A stretch of 29,422 bases of DNA from Chitinophagaceae bacterium (lineage in GTDB: Bacteria > Bacteroidota > Bacteroidia > Chitinophagales > Chitinophagaceae), in NCBI GenBank assembly GCA_947452875.1, contig CANGEZ010000004.1:1-29422 (forward strand). The letters run 5' to 3'. The position numbers and the translations under genes were made by a program. Under the pieces are notes generated by a model. That model was not told the DNA's origin. It searched no databases and was given only the letters and a program-made list of their open reading frames with translations. Below, one piece after another: positions 7,561 to 14,524 of the stretch (the stretch's first letter is position 1; each line of letters begins with the position of its first letter).

Positions 7561-10179
7561 ATGATTAAAAAATTATTTCTATTAGTATTGTTGTTTCAAG
7601 TTGGAACAGCTTTTTCACAAAGTCCTGCAGTAACATCTTGGTTAAGAAATACAACAGGGATTAAAGGTCGACATTATGTAAGTGGTAACCCTACACCCAT
7701 TCAGGATAATGATTCAGCCAATGTGCAACAGGTGTTTTATTCGGCTACTTGGGCGTATATCAGAACAAAAGGAATTCCTGCTTATATCAGTGGACCTTTT
7801 TTAGATGGTAATCCATCAGTAGCCACCAATCAAAATGCGATTTTTAAATTTACATTGAATCCTACGCAAAATACAGGAACACCAACGAATACAACAGGTG
7901 GAAACATTGGCGTATTTATCAATGGTGTGGCATTGTTTGATTATCGTGATGGAGTGTCTTGGAAAAATTCAACCAATTCTTTGTGTGGAGGTCCTATTCA
8001 GCCTCCATGTATGGGCGATGGCGTTTGGAACAGAGATGCTGTTGTTGGCGAGCGTTTAGGTTTTGATTGTTCAAAAGCACATCCTGCCATGGGTAATTAT
8101 CATCATCATCAAAATCCAAGCGCATTCAATTTGGATTTGAATGTCATCTCAACGGTTTGCAATATTTATTCTTCAGATGGTTTGTATGCAATAGACAGCA
8201 ATGTACATTCTCCTTTGATTGGTTTTGCATATGATGGCTTTCCTATTTATGGAGCTTATGCCTATAAAAATGCAAATGGTACAGGAGGAATTGTGAGAAT
8301 GAAATCAAGTTATACGTTAAGAAACATTACTACGAGAACGACTTATTACACTGGAACTACTGTTACAGCAGGTCCTCCAGTAAGTGCTACCTATCCTTTG
8401 GGATATTTCAGAGAAGATTATCAATACAATACAACTTCAGCAGCTACACCTGATTATCTGGACGAACACAATGGTAGATTTTGTGTAACACCTGAGTATC
8501 CTGGAGGTACTTATTGTTATTTTGCAACGGTAGATGCCAGATGGAATTCTGCTTATCCTTATGTGGTGGGTCCTACTTTTTATGGCGTTAGAACTGCAGC
8601 TAAAGTGACTGCAATAACAGAACCGGTTACTCAATATACTGGCGGTACTGCTGTTTCACCGGTGGTCACTTCCTTGAATTGTTCGGCAGTTAGTTTTTCG
8701 GCTTTGGCATTGGTGAATAATCCATATAATGGTACCGCTACAATTCCTTATAACGGAGGAAACGGTGTTGCATATACGCAGGGAACCTCTGTTTCTTCTA
8801 CTGGAGTAACAGGTTTAACAGCTACTTTACAAGCAGGGACTTTAGCTAACGGAAATGGTAATTTAACTTACAACATAACCGGAACGCCAACAACATCTGG
8901 TACTGCAAATTTCTCCATTTCTTTTGGTGGACAATCATGCTCATTCAATCTTGAAGTTGGCAATGTAGTTCCATTAAGTCCTACTGTAGGCAGTTTGGAT
9001 TGTATTAACGCACAAGCAACTCCTGGAACTATAAATGTGGCTTATAATGGTGTAGCATCTATACCTTATACTGTAGGTAACGCAGTTGCATATCCGCAAG
9101 GAACTGCCATTGCCTCAACAGGAGTTACAGGATTAACAGCAACTTTACAAGCAGGCACATTGACTTTCGGTGTTGGTGGCAATCTTTCTTATCAAATTTC
9201 CGGAACACCTACCGCTGCAGGTACTGCAAGTTTTGCCATTAGCTTTGGCGGTCAATCTTGTACATTCACCATTACAATTAATAATGCCGGGCCCGTAATG
9301 CCTTCAATTGCTTCGTTGAATTGTGCTGCTGCGCAATCAACTCCGGGAACCATCAATGTTTCTTATAATGGAAATGTAACCGTTCCTTATACAGGAGGCA
9401 ATGGTGCACTATATCCAATGCCGGGCCCTCCAGTTTCGTCAACAGGTGTTACAGGACTTACTGCCGTGCTTCAGCCTGGAACATTGAATACTGGTAATGG
9501 TACATTAACATTTGCTATTACAGGAACACCTACATCATCAGGAACTGCCAGTTTTGCTGTTGACTTTGGAGGACAAGCTTGTACATTCACGATAACTATT
9601 AATGCTAATAATCCTGGGGTTGGCAATCTGAATTGTACTGCGGTAATTTTTTCTGCCACTCCTTTCATCAATACAACTTATAATGGCACTGCCACAATAT
9701 CTTATACAGCTGGTAATGGTGTATCCTACACTTCAGGAACTTCGGTTCAATCAACTGGTGTTACAGGATTAACGGCTACATTGCAAGCCGGCACTTTGGC
9801 TTCGGGTAATGGAAATATTGTGTATACCATTACAGGTACTCCTACTGCAACAGGAACAGCCAGTTTTGCCATTTCATTTGGTGGTCAAACTTGTACAATT
9901 TCTGTGAACGTTGATGCGGCAAGTAATAATACTGGTTTTGGATTTTTTATACCACCACCTTATCCAGGAAATATGTTGATGATTAGTTTCTACAATCCTT
10001 CATCAAAAGCAAGTTTTGTTTCTATCTATGATGAAATAGGACGAAAAGTTTATGAAGCCTCAAATCCAAATCTTACTAATGGAATCAATATTTCTAAATT
10101 AGCTAAAGGAAATTATATCATTAAAATTTTGGATGGAGCTACTGGAAACGTATCATCGAAAAAATTTGTAAAAAGATAA
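7561..10179 (+). CDS. Secreted YHYH-domain protein with four Ig-like repeats and T9SS sorting domain
   Basis: This protein has 872 residues from the ATG at 7561, chosen over a TTG three codons upstream because a clean signal peptide (MIKKLFLLVLLF...AFSQ) begins there. The YHYH domain covers about residues 25-330. It contains GNYHHH (H181-H183), the GFAYDGFPIYGAY block and a late DEHNGRFCVTPEYPGGTYCY segment, all characteristic of that family, whose biochemical role is not established. Four Ig-like repeats follow (about 365-785), then a T9SS tail with YDEIGRKVYEA and LAKGNYIIKI. Histidine-rich and cysteine-containing motifs next to copper genes suggest metal involvement, which is inference. 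The gene belongs to the operon starting at 3511 and ends 14 nt before the thioredoxin-fold gene. Confidence 0.88.
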   Translation: MIKKLFLLVLLFQVGTAFSQSPAVTSWLRNTTGIKGRHYVSGNPTPIQDNDSANVQQVFYSATWAYIRTKGIPAYISGPFLDGNPSVATNQNAIFKFTLNPTQNTGTPTNTTGGNIGVFINGVALFDYRDGVSWKNSTNSLCGGPIQPPCMGDGVWNRDAVVGERLGFDCSKAHPAMGNYHHHQNPSAFNLDLNVISTVCNIYSSDGLYAIDSNVHSPLIGFAYDGFPIYGAYAYKNANGTGGIVRMKSSYTLRNITTRTTYYTGTTVTAGPPVSATYPLGYFREDYQYNTTSAATPDYLDEHNGRFCVTPEYPGGTYCYFATVDARWNSAYPYVVGPTFYGVRTAAKVTAITEPVTQYTGGTAVSPVVTSLNCSAVSFSALALVNNPYNGTATIPYNGGNGVAYTQGTSVSSTGVTGLTATLQAGTLANGNGNLTYNITGTPTTSGTANFSISFGGQSCSFNLEVGNVVPLSPTVGSLDCINAQATPGTINVAYNGVASIPYTVGNAVAYPQGTAIASTGVTGLTATLQAGTLTFGVGGNLSYQISGTPTAAGTASFAISFGGQSCTFTITINNAGPVMPSIASLNCAAAQSTPGTINVSYNGNVTVPYTGGNGALYPMPGPPVSSTGVTGLTAVLQPGTLNTGNGTLTFAITGTPTSSGTASFAVDFGGQACTFTITINANNPGVGNLNCTAVIFSATPFINTTYNGTATISYTAGNGVSYTSGTSVQSTGVTGLTATLQAGTLASGNGNIVYTITGTPTATGTASFAISFGGQTCTISVNVDAASNNTGFGFFIPPPYPGNMLMISFYNPSSKASFVSIYDEIGRKVYEASNPNLTNGINISKLAKGNYIIKILDGATGNVSSKKFVKR
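8656..9918 (+). repeat. Array of four Ig-like repeats in the YHYH protein
   Basis: Four units of about 100-105 codons lie head to tail at roughly 8656-8964, 8978-9285, 9298-9609 and 9613-9918. Each has a Cys near its start, a YTxGNGVxY turn, the block STGVTGLTA, GTPTxxGTAxF and a closing FGGQxC. The two cysteines per unit could form a disulfide in the secreted protein. DNA identity between units is high enough to make copy-number change by recombination likely. Confidence 0.88.
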
Positions 10180-10193
10180 TTAATCAATCATCA

Positions 10194-10793
10194 ATGAGAA
10201 AAAGGTTATTATATCCAATATTATTTACGCTATTATTTATAGTAACCTTTTTTTTTACAGCTTCAGCTCAGTTTGATTTTGCATTAAAAAATACAGACGG
10301 TAAAACGGTTAGTCTAAATAATTATCCTGATGCAAAAGGTTACATCATTGTATTTACATGCAACCATTGTCCATTTGCTAAATTGTATCCTAAACGACTC
10401 AATCAATTGAGTAAAAAATACTCGCTTCTTAATGTACCATTGATCGCCATCAGTTCAACAGATACGATTATGTACGAAGAAGATTGTTATAGTAAAATGG
10501 TTGCAAAAGCCAAGTCAGGTAAATATAATTTCCCTTATTTGTACGACAGTGTTCAATCAGTTGCCAGAAATTACAAAGCAGAAAGAACACCTCAGGCATT
10601 TGTGATTTGGAAAGAAAACGACACATGGGTTGTGAAATACAATGGCGCCATCGATGATAATGGCGCTGACCCTGATTTGGTAATCGAACATTACGTGGCC
10701 AATGCCGTTGATGAATTATTAGAAGGAAATCAAGTAAAACAGCCATTTACGAGGTCGGTTGGTTGTAAAATTAATTTCCGAAAGCAAGACTGA
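10194..10793 (+). CDS. Exported thioredoxin-fold (AhpC/TSA-redoxin type) protein
   Basis: This 199-residue protein has an N-terminal hydrophobic signal ending near ASAQ, then a redoxin domain with the pair C56-N-H-C59 in FTCNHCPFAK. This TCNHCP form belongs to a subgroup of AhpC/TSA-like proteins with a CxxC pair placed like that of thioredoxin. A later cis-proline position (RTPQAFVI) and a DDNGADPD loop fit the same fold. It lies last in the operon after the YHYH gene. It may supply reducing equivalents or keep cysteines and haem-binding or copper-binding sites reduced in the periplasm. That role is inferred from the fold and the neighbours. No clear terminator follows. Confidence 0.85.
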   Translation: MRKRLLYPILFTLLFIVTFFFTASAQFDFALKNTDGKTVSLNNYPDAKGYIIVFTCNHCPFAKLYPKRLNQLSKKYSLLNVPLIAISSTDTIMYEEDCYSKMVAKAKSGKYNFPYLYDSVQSVARNYKAERTPQAFVIWKENDTWVVKYNGAIDDNGADPDLVIEHYVANAVDELLEGNQVKQPFTRSVGCKINFRKQD

Positions 10794-10822
10794 TCTGTAG
10801 ATTTTTTCAATAAATAGCCGAA

Positions 10823-10830
10823 TACATTTG
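10823..10830 (+). promoter_or_regulatory. -7 promoter element of the VTC-DUF4956-DUF2490 operon
   Basis: TACATTTG is a perfect match to TAnnTTTG and lies 31 nt before the ATG at 10862. No FNR-like palindrome lies 22 nt upstream, so this operon appears to be outside the regulon proposed for the island to the right. Confidence 0.5.
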
Positions 10831-10861
10831 CGCTCTTAGGAAGTTTCCTTAATTTAGGTAA

Positions 10862-11605
10862 ATGTTTTCAGGTATTTTACAGACATTTCAAACGTTCTCG
10901 TTAAACGAATTGGATTCAACCAATTTATTGATGAAAAACAGATTTGAAGCTAAATATTATTTTCATCTTTCTCAGTTAGACAGCATTCTTGAGGCTTGTC
11001 AAAATCGGTATAATATTCTCAAAATTGACGACAGGTTGATCTTTGATTATCAAAACTTTTATTTTGATACAAAAGATTTTCAACTTTATTATCATCATCA
11101 CAATGGCAAGGCAGAACGTTATAAGATTCGTAAAAGAGTTTATTTGAACAGTCAATTGTCATTTATTGAGGTCAAGCAAAAAACAAAAAAAGGAAATACA
11201 AATAAGTACAGACAGGAAGCTGTTTCTTTAGAAAATGCTGCATTTTTTTTGCAATCTCAAATCAGTTTGGATTATAAAAAACTGATACCAACTCTTGAAA
11301 ATAATTATAAAAGAATTACCCTTCTTCATAAAAAAAATGAAGAAAAAGTCACTATTGATATAAACCTTAATTTCGCTACTGGAAAAAATAATATAGCTTT
11401 TTATCATATTGCGATAGCAGAAGTTAAATCTGAAATTTACTCCGGCACTGATTTTTCAAAGATCATGAAGTCATTAGCAATAAGAGAAGGAGGAATGAGT
11501 AAATATTGTATGGGTATGATTGCACTGGGTATTCCTGTTCGTCACAATTTGTTTAATCAATCGTATAATCAAATTTTAAAAAAGAATACAGATGGAACCA
11601 AATGA
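10862..11605 (+). CDS. VTC-domain protein (polyphosphate polymerase domain family)
   Basis: This 247-residue cytoplasmic protein covers a complete VTC domain. Recognisable parts are the RFEAKYYFHLSQLDSI start, the YFDTKDFQLYYHHHNGKAERYKIRKRVY block rich in basic residues that line the tunnel in this superfamily, FIEVKQKTKKGNTNKYR, and the late EVKSEIYSG and EGGMSKYCMG pieces. In yeast Vtc4 the domain makes polyphosphate from ATP; bacterial members next to DUF4956 are much less studied. The ATG at 10862 gives about 20 residues before the domain, and an ATG at 10931 is a possible alternative. The end overlaps the next gene by 14 nt, so the two are translationally coupled. Confidence 0.85.
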   Translation: MFSGILQTFQTFSLNELDSTNLLMKNRFEAKYYFHLSQLDSILEACQNRYNILKIDDRLIFDYQNFYFDTKDFQLYYHHHNGKAERYKIRKRVYLNSQLSFIEVKQKTKKGNTNKYRQEAVSLENAAFFLQSQISLDYKKLIPTLENNYKRITLLHKKNEEKVTIDINLNFATGKNNIAFYHIAIAEVKSEIYSGTDFSKIMKSLAIREGGMSKYCMGMIALGIPVRHNLFNQSYNQILKKNTDGTK

Positions 11606-12188
11606 ATTATGGCACTGGGATGTAGTAACCCTTCCTTTAATGTTGAGATATGTTTTAAATTTGTTGGCTATGTTGCTATTGATTAGATTTATATATTTCA
11701 GAACATACAGAAAAAGTAATTTTATCTCTTCATTCTTTTTGTTCAATACCATCATTTTCTTTGTGGCTTTCATGCTGAATAAAGTGGAGATGACTACCGG
11801 CGCAGCTTTTGGATTGTTTGCCGTATTTTCAATTCTTCGTTATCGAACTGATGGTATCTCTACAAAAGACATGACTTACCTTTTCTTAAGCATAGCCATT
11901 GGTTTGTTGACTTCTGTAAGTAAAGGTTCTTTGGTTGAAATTGCAGCTATAGATTTTATCATATTGCTATTAACCTATTTGCTTGAAAATAATTTTATCG
12001 TACAACGTGAATTAACAAAAGTCATTCAATACGACAATATTAATTTCATTAAACCTGAACAACACATCGAGTTGATGGCAAAACTTATAGAAAGAACTGG
12101 TTTGGATATAAAAAGAATCGTGATTAATGATATTGATTTTATAAAAGAATCTTGTGCGATTACTGTTTATTACATTGAAAAAAATTAA
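11592..12188 (+). CDS. DUF4956 membrane protein
   Basis: This 198-residue protein has about four membrane segments in its first 125 residues, then a soluble C-terminal domain of about 70 residues. The SILRYRTDGISTKDMTYLF segment between membrane helices is the hallmark of DUF4956, a family repeatedly found beside VTC-domain genes. It may form the membrane channel or anchor of a polyphosphate-related complex with the upstream protein, by analogy with the VTC complex of yeast; this is inference. It begins inside the upstream gene and is followed after 3 nt by the DUF2490 gene, so the three form one operon. Confidence 0.85.
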   Translation: MEPNELWHWDVVTLPLMLRYVLNLLAMLLLIRFIYFRTYRKSNFISSFFLFNTIIFFVAFMLNKVEMTTGAAFGLFAVFSILRYRTDGISTKDMTYLFLSIAIGLLTSVSKGSLVEIAAIDFIILLLTYLLENNFIVQRELTKVIQYDNINFIKPEQHIELMAKLIERTGLDIKRIVINDIDFIKESCAITVYYIEKN

Positions 12189-12191
12189 CGC

Positions 12192-12899
12192 ATGAAGAAA
12201 AATATTTTTCTTGTTGTAATATTAACTTTCATAGGAGGTTATGTTATGGCCCAAGCTGTAAAACATGGGGCCACCAAAGCTGATCCTACTGATTTTCAGG
12301 GTTGGTATGGTGCTTCTTTCAATACCAATCTTCCTCGCAAATGGTCGATTAATTTAAATTACCAAGCTAGGTTTATTGATAATTTGAGTTATTACAATGG
12401 TTCTTATATTACCCTCGGCGCCGCAAAAAAATTAAATAAACATTTGGAATTTATGGGCGATTATCGTCTTGCACTTGTGAGGGCAGGAGTTTATAATCGC
12501 TTTACTATTGGAACTGAAATTTCAAAAAAGTTAAAACACTTAAATCTGGCATTCAGATTTCAATTGCAAAATCAACTGCAAGAATTTGATGATGTCACTA
12601 AGCCCACTGATAAAAGCGGTTATTGGAGAACCAGATTCCAAGGAAAATATGCCATCAATAAAAAATGGGAAGCCTACGCTTCAATTGAACCTATCATGAA
12701 ATTTGGCGGTAGTTATTTTGTAGACAATATTAGAAATACAATTGGATTTAAATACAAAGTAAAAAAAGATTTGAAACTAGATGCATTTTACATCTACAGA
12801 CCTGATTATTCAAAAAGCTATAACAGATTATATAATATCATCGGCTTCAATGCAGATTATACTTTTAAAGTGAAGAAGCATAAGAAGAAGAGTTCTTGA
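12192..12899 (+). CDS. DUF2490 family predicted outer-membrane beta-barrel protein
   Basis: This 235-residue protein has a signal peptide ending near VMAQ. The rest alternates polar and hydrophobic residues as expected for a beta-barrel of about ten strands, with WYGASFNTNLPRKWSINLNYQARF near the start and a KSYNRLYNIIGFNADYTFKVK end strand. These features fit DUF2490, which is common in Bacteroidota. It is the last gene of the VTC operon. The stop codon is followed almost at once by the 7-bp repeat arrays, and the next gene converges on it. The function is unknown; a link between the inner-membrane VTC/DUF4956 pair and the outer membrane is a guess from operon structure. Confidence 0.85.
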   Translation: MKKNIFLVVILTFIGGYVMAQAVKHGATKADPTDFQGWYGASFNTNLPRKWSINLNYQARFIDNLSYYNGSYITLGAAKKLNKHLEFMGDYRLALVRAGVYNRFTIGTEISKKLKHLNLAFRFQLQNQLQEFDDVTKPTDKSGYWRTRFQGKYAINKKWEAYASIEPIMKFGGSYFVDNIRNTIGFKYKVKKDLKLDAFYIYRPDYSKSYNRLYNIIGFNADYTFKVKKHKKKSS

Positions 12900-12903
12900 T
12901 ATA

Positions 12904-12998
12904 CTAGATGCTAGATACTGGATTCTGGATACTAGATAAGACCAATCCAGCATCAAGTATCAAGTATCAAGTACCCAGTATCAAGTACCCAGTATCCA
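12904..12998. repeat. Two opposed arrays of degenerate 7-bp repeats between convergent genes
   Basis: Five units of CTRGATA type occupy 12904-12938 (CTAGATG, CTAGATA, CTGGATT, CTGGATA, CTAGATA). About seven units of ATCAAGT/ACCCAGT type occupy 12952-12998. The complement of the second array reads as CTTGATA/CTGGGTA units, so the two arrays are roughly inverted copies and could pair as an imperfect hairpin with a short loop. They fill nearly the whole 101-nt gap between the DUF2490 gene and the dodecin gene, which converge here. The arrays could act as a bidirectional terminator. Confidence 0.8.
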
Positions 12999-13000
12999 CC

Positions 13001-13231
13001 CTATCTCACCTTTCCTTTCACCTTCTCCATCATGTCAATTTCGAAGCTCAACTTTACAGTAACCCTGTATTCAGTAATCTTGTCATTTGTAACTACTGCA
13101 CTTTGTTCGGCAACCCAAACGGATCTGATGTTGTGTAGTGTTTTAGCAGCATGGTTTACTGCATTTTGTGCAGCATCTTCCCAGCTTTTGGTGGAATTAG
13201 ACATCACCTCAAGTACTTTTACAATACTCAT
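13001..13231 (-). CDS. Dodecin family flavin-binding protein
   Basis: This 76-residue protein matches dodecin over its full length: VKVLEVMSNSTKSWEDAAQNAV, HNIRSVWVAEQSAVV and KITEYRVTVKLSFEID are the three conserved stretches of this beta-alpha-beta-beta fold. Dodecins assemble into hollow dodecamers that bind flavins (or CoA in some bacteria) and are thought to store or sequester them; the Trp in SVWVAEQ fits the flavin-stacking position. The gene ends 3 nt from the heptamer array. A CAACAT-TG-ATGTTG palindrome lies at 13263-13276, upstream of the start, but no TAnnTTTG element is placed properly after it. Open frames on the other strand are shadows. Confidence 0.92.
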   Translation of the reverse strand: MSIVKVLEVMSNSTKSWEDAAQNAVNHAAKTLHNIRSVWVAEQSAVVTNDKITEYRVTVKLSFEIDMMEKVKGKVR

Positions 13232-13346
13232 GATTTATCTTTTTTGAAATGAATAGATGTTACAACATTGATGTTGCACTCATTGAATTTGATTAGCAAG
13301 GCCTTAATGAGTTATTCAGAATAGGAGATTATAATAAATTACCAGG

Positions 13347-13634
13347 CTATTTATTGAGCCATTTGTCTAATTTCTGTTCGAGTTTTTGTGTAAGTACAGT
13401 TGTCGCTTTTGATGCCAAATTTACAACATTGTCTGCAATAAGTTGTACTGTTGCATTTTTTTCCTTGTGCCTTTCAATGGTTTTGTTGACCACTTGGTTA
13501 AGAATATTTACCGGCCTTAAACTGTGTTTAAAGTCATGCCAATCTTGATTAATCTGTTGTTCAAGGTTTTTGTTGCTGTTGCGCAATCTTCTTTTTTCTG
13601 CTCTTAATTGTTCTATATTCTTAAATGATGGCAT
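13347..13634 (-). CDS. Small basic helical protein of unknown function
   Basis: This 95-residue protein is rich in charged residues and almost wholly helical, with a likely coiled coil at residues 7-32 (LRAEKRRLRNSNKNLEQQI) and an amphipathic C-terminus. I recognise no family. It lies 57 nt after the holin-like gene and two genes after the YtxH gene, all on the minus strand, so it probably belongs to that envelope-stress group. A TAATTTTG element on the minus strand at 13687-13694 could give it its own promoter. The 115 nt between it and dodecin hold only the palindrome noted under dodecin. Confidence 0.7.
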   Translation of the reverse strand: MPSFKNIEQLRAEKRRLRNSNKNLEQQINQDWHDFKHSLRPVNILNQVVNKTIERHKEKNATVQLIADNVVNLASKATTVLTQKLEQKLDKWLNK

Positions 13635-13691
13635 GAGGCGTATTCTTGAGTTTTTAATAGCTTGACTATTCCTAAAGATGTTGTTTCAAAA

Positions 13692-14042
13692 TTAATCTTC
13701 TTCTTTAAAAAGTTGACGTAAAATCGAATTCATGATTGGGATTCTGATAATGCGTTCTTTGCCTTTCCAAATTAAAATGCCAATAATAAAATACAACCCG
13801 GAAACGATTAGGAAACCCCAGTAATTTTCTCCTGTAATTTTCCCCAATACCAACGCCAAAGAAATACTGAAGAAGATGATCACCAAAAGAAAAATGACGA
13901 TGACAAAAAATAAAGCAATGATATTGCTGATAATGCCAGATATTTTTTCAGCAAGCTCAATTTTTAAAAGAGAAATACTGTTGTTCACATATTCCTTTAT
14001 GTGTTTAATGATGTCGTCGAATTTTTCAAAAGAATTTTCCAT
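13692..14042 (-). CDS. Phage-holin-X/DUF1469-like small membrane protein
   Basis: This 116-residue protein has an N-terminal helix (EKFDDIIKHIKEYVNNSISLLKIELAEKI) and two long hydrophobic hairpin segments at about 38-66 and 74-92, ending in a charged tail. This layout and the LLKIELAEK start fit the family named phage holin family or DUF1469, which is chromosomal in many bacteria and is not evidence of a prophage. Such proteins commonly stand beside YtxH and small helical proteins, as here. The exact role is not known; an envelope-stress function is inferred. It follows the YtxH gene by 25 nt in the same direction. Confidence 0.8.
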   Translation of the reverse strand: MENSFEKFDDIIKHIKEYVNNSISLLKIELAEKISGIISNIIALFFVIVIFLLVIIFFSISLALVLGKITGENYWGFLIVSGLYFIIGILIWKGKERIIRIPIMNSILRQLFKEED

Positions 14043-14067
14043 GAAGCTTTAGATTTGTCAGGCAATA

Positions 14068-14313
14068 TTAAATATACTCATTTACCTTATCATCTACAAA
14101 ATCCATTCTTTGTTTTATGGATTCGCCAGCTGTGTTTACATTCTTTTTTATTTTAGCCGCATTCCCTTTGAAAGTATCTGCGAGTTTGTTTGCGCTGTCT
14201 TGGATTTTTTTTCTGGTTTCAGCTCCTTTGTCGGGTGCAAATAAAATTCCAAGAATGCTGCCTACTGCCAAGCCAACACCGGCAGCAATAAGGATTTTGT
14301 TGTTGTTTTCCAT
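14068..14313 (-). CDS. YtxH domain protein
   Basis: This 81-residue protein has one N-terminal membrane segment rich in glycine (LIAAGVGLAVGSILGILFAP), then the DKGAETRKKI motif and a long amphipathic helix. The GxxxGxxxGxLFAPxxGxxTR pattern is the signature of YtxH, a family linked in Bacillus to general stress. It is probably the first gene of a three-gene minus-strand unit with the holin-like and helical proteins. The 32-residue membrane ORF lies 36 nt upstream and may be transcribed with it. Confidence 0.88.
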   Translation of the reverse strand: MENNNKILIAAGVGLAVGSILGILFAPDKGAETRKKIQDSANKLADTFKGNAAKIKKNVNTAGESIKQRMDFVDDKVNEYI

Positions 14314-14349
14314 TTTTTTTAGTTTTTATAGTGTGAAAAAATAAGATGA

Positions 14350-14448
14350 CTATTCATTAATTATTAACGCCAAAATTACTCCAAGCAAACAGCCAGAAAT
14401 GATGCTGATGATGATGGTGTATACCAATTTTTGAAACCCAGCTGACAT
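14350..14448 (-). CDS. Possible 32-residue single-span membrane protein
   Basis: A short frame encodes 32 residues beginning MSAGFQKLVYTIIIS and continuing with a Gly-Cys-containing hydrophobic stretch (IISGCLLGVILALII) before a short polar end. It looks like a single membrane span with a positively charged N-terminal side. I recognise no family. What supports it is the promoter layout: an ATGAT palindrome half-site and a TACTTTAG -7 element lie at the same distances as for the universal stress protein, giving a 5' leader of about 10 nt. It stands directly upstream of the YtxH unit. Confidence 0.5.
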   Translation of the reverse strand: MSAGFQKLVYTIIISIISGCLLGVILALIINE

Positions 14449-14463
14449 GGCGATTAATTTCAG

Positions 14464-14507
14464 CTAAAGTATTATTTGTGAAGTAATGAAAAAATGATAA
14501 TAAGCAG
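14464..14507 (-). promoter_or_regulatory. Candidate FNR-like box and -7 element before the 32-residue ORF
   Basis: On the minus strand a 14-bp site CTGCT-TATT-ATCAT (14494-14507) is followed after exactly 22 nt by TACTTTAG (14464-14471), one base from TAnnTTTG. The promoter-proximal half-site ATCAT is perfect; the distal half is poor. The spacing matches the better sites in this window. Confidence 0.5.
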
Positions 14508-14524
14508 ATTACTTAATGATTGAC

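Noticed and set aside
12904..12998. CRISPR array
   Set aside because: Units are 7 bp, degenerate and without spacers; no cas genes lie nearby.
13032..13247. Plus-strand open frames of 71 and 76 codons across the dodecin gene
   Set aside because: They lie antisense to a full-length dodecin with all its conserved segments and show no recognisable protein features.
13692..14042. Prophage remnant because of the holin-like protein
   Set aside because: The holin-X/DUF1469-type family is a chromosomal envelope protein, and no other phage gene is present.
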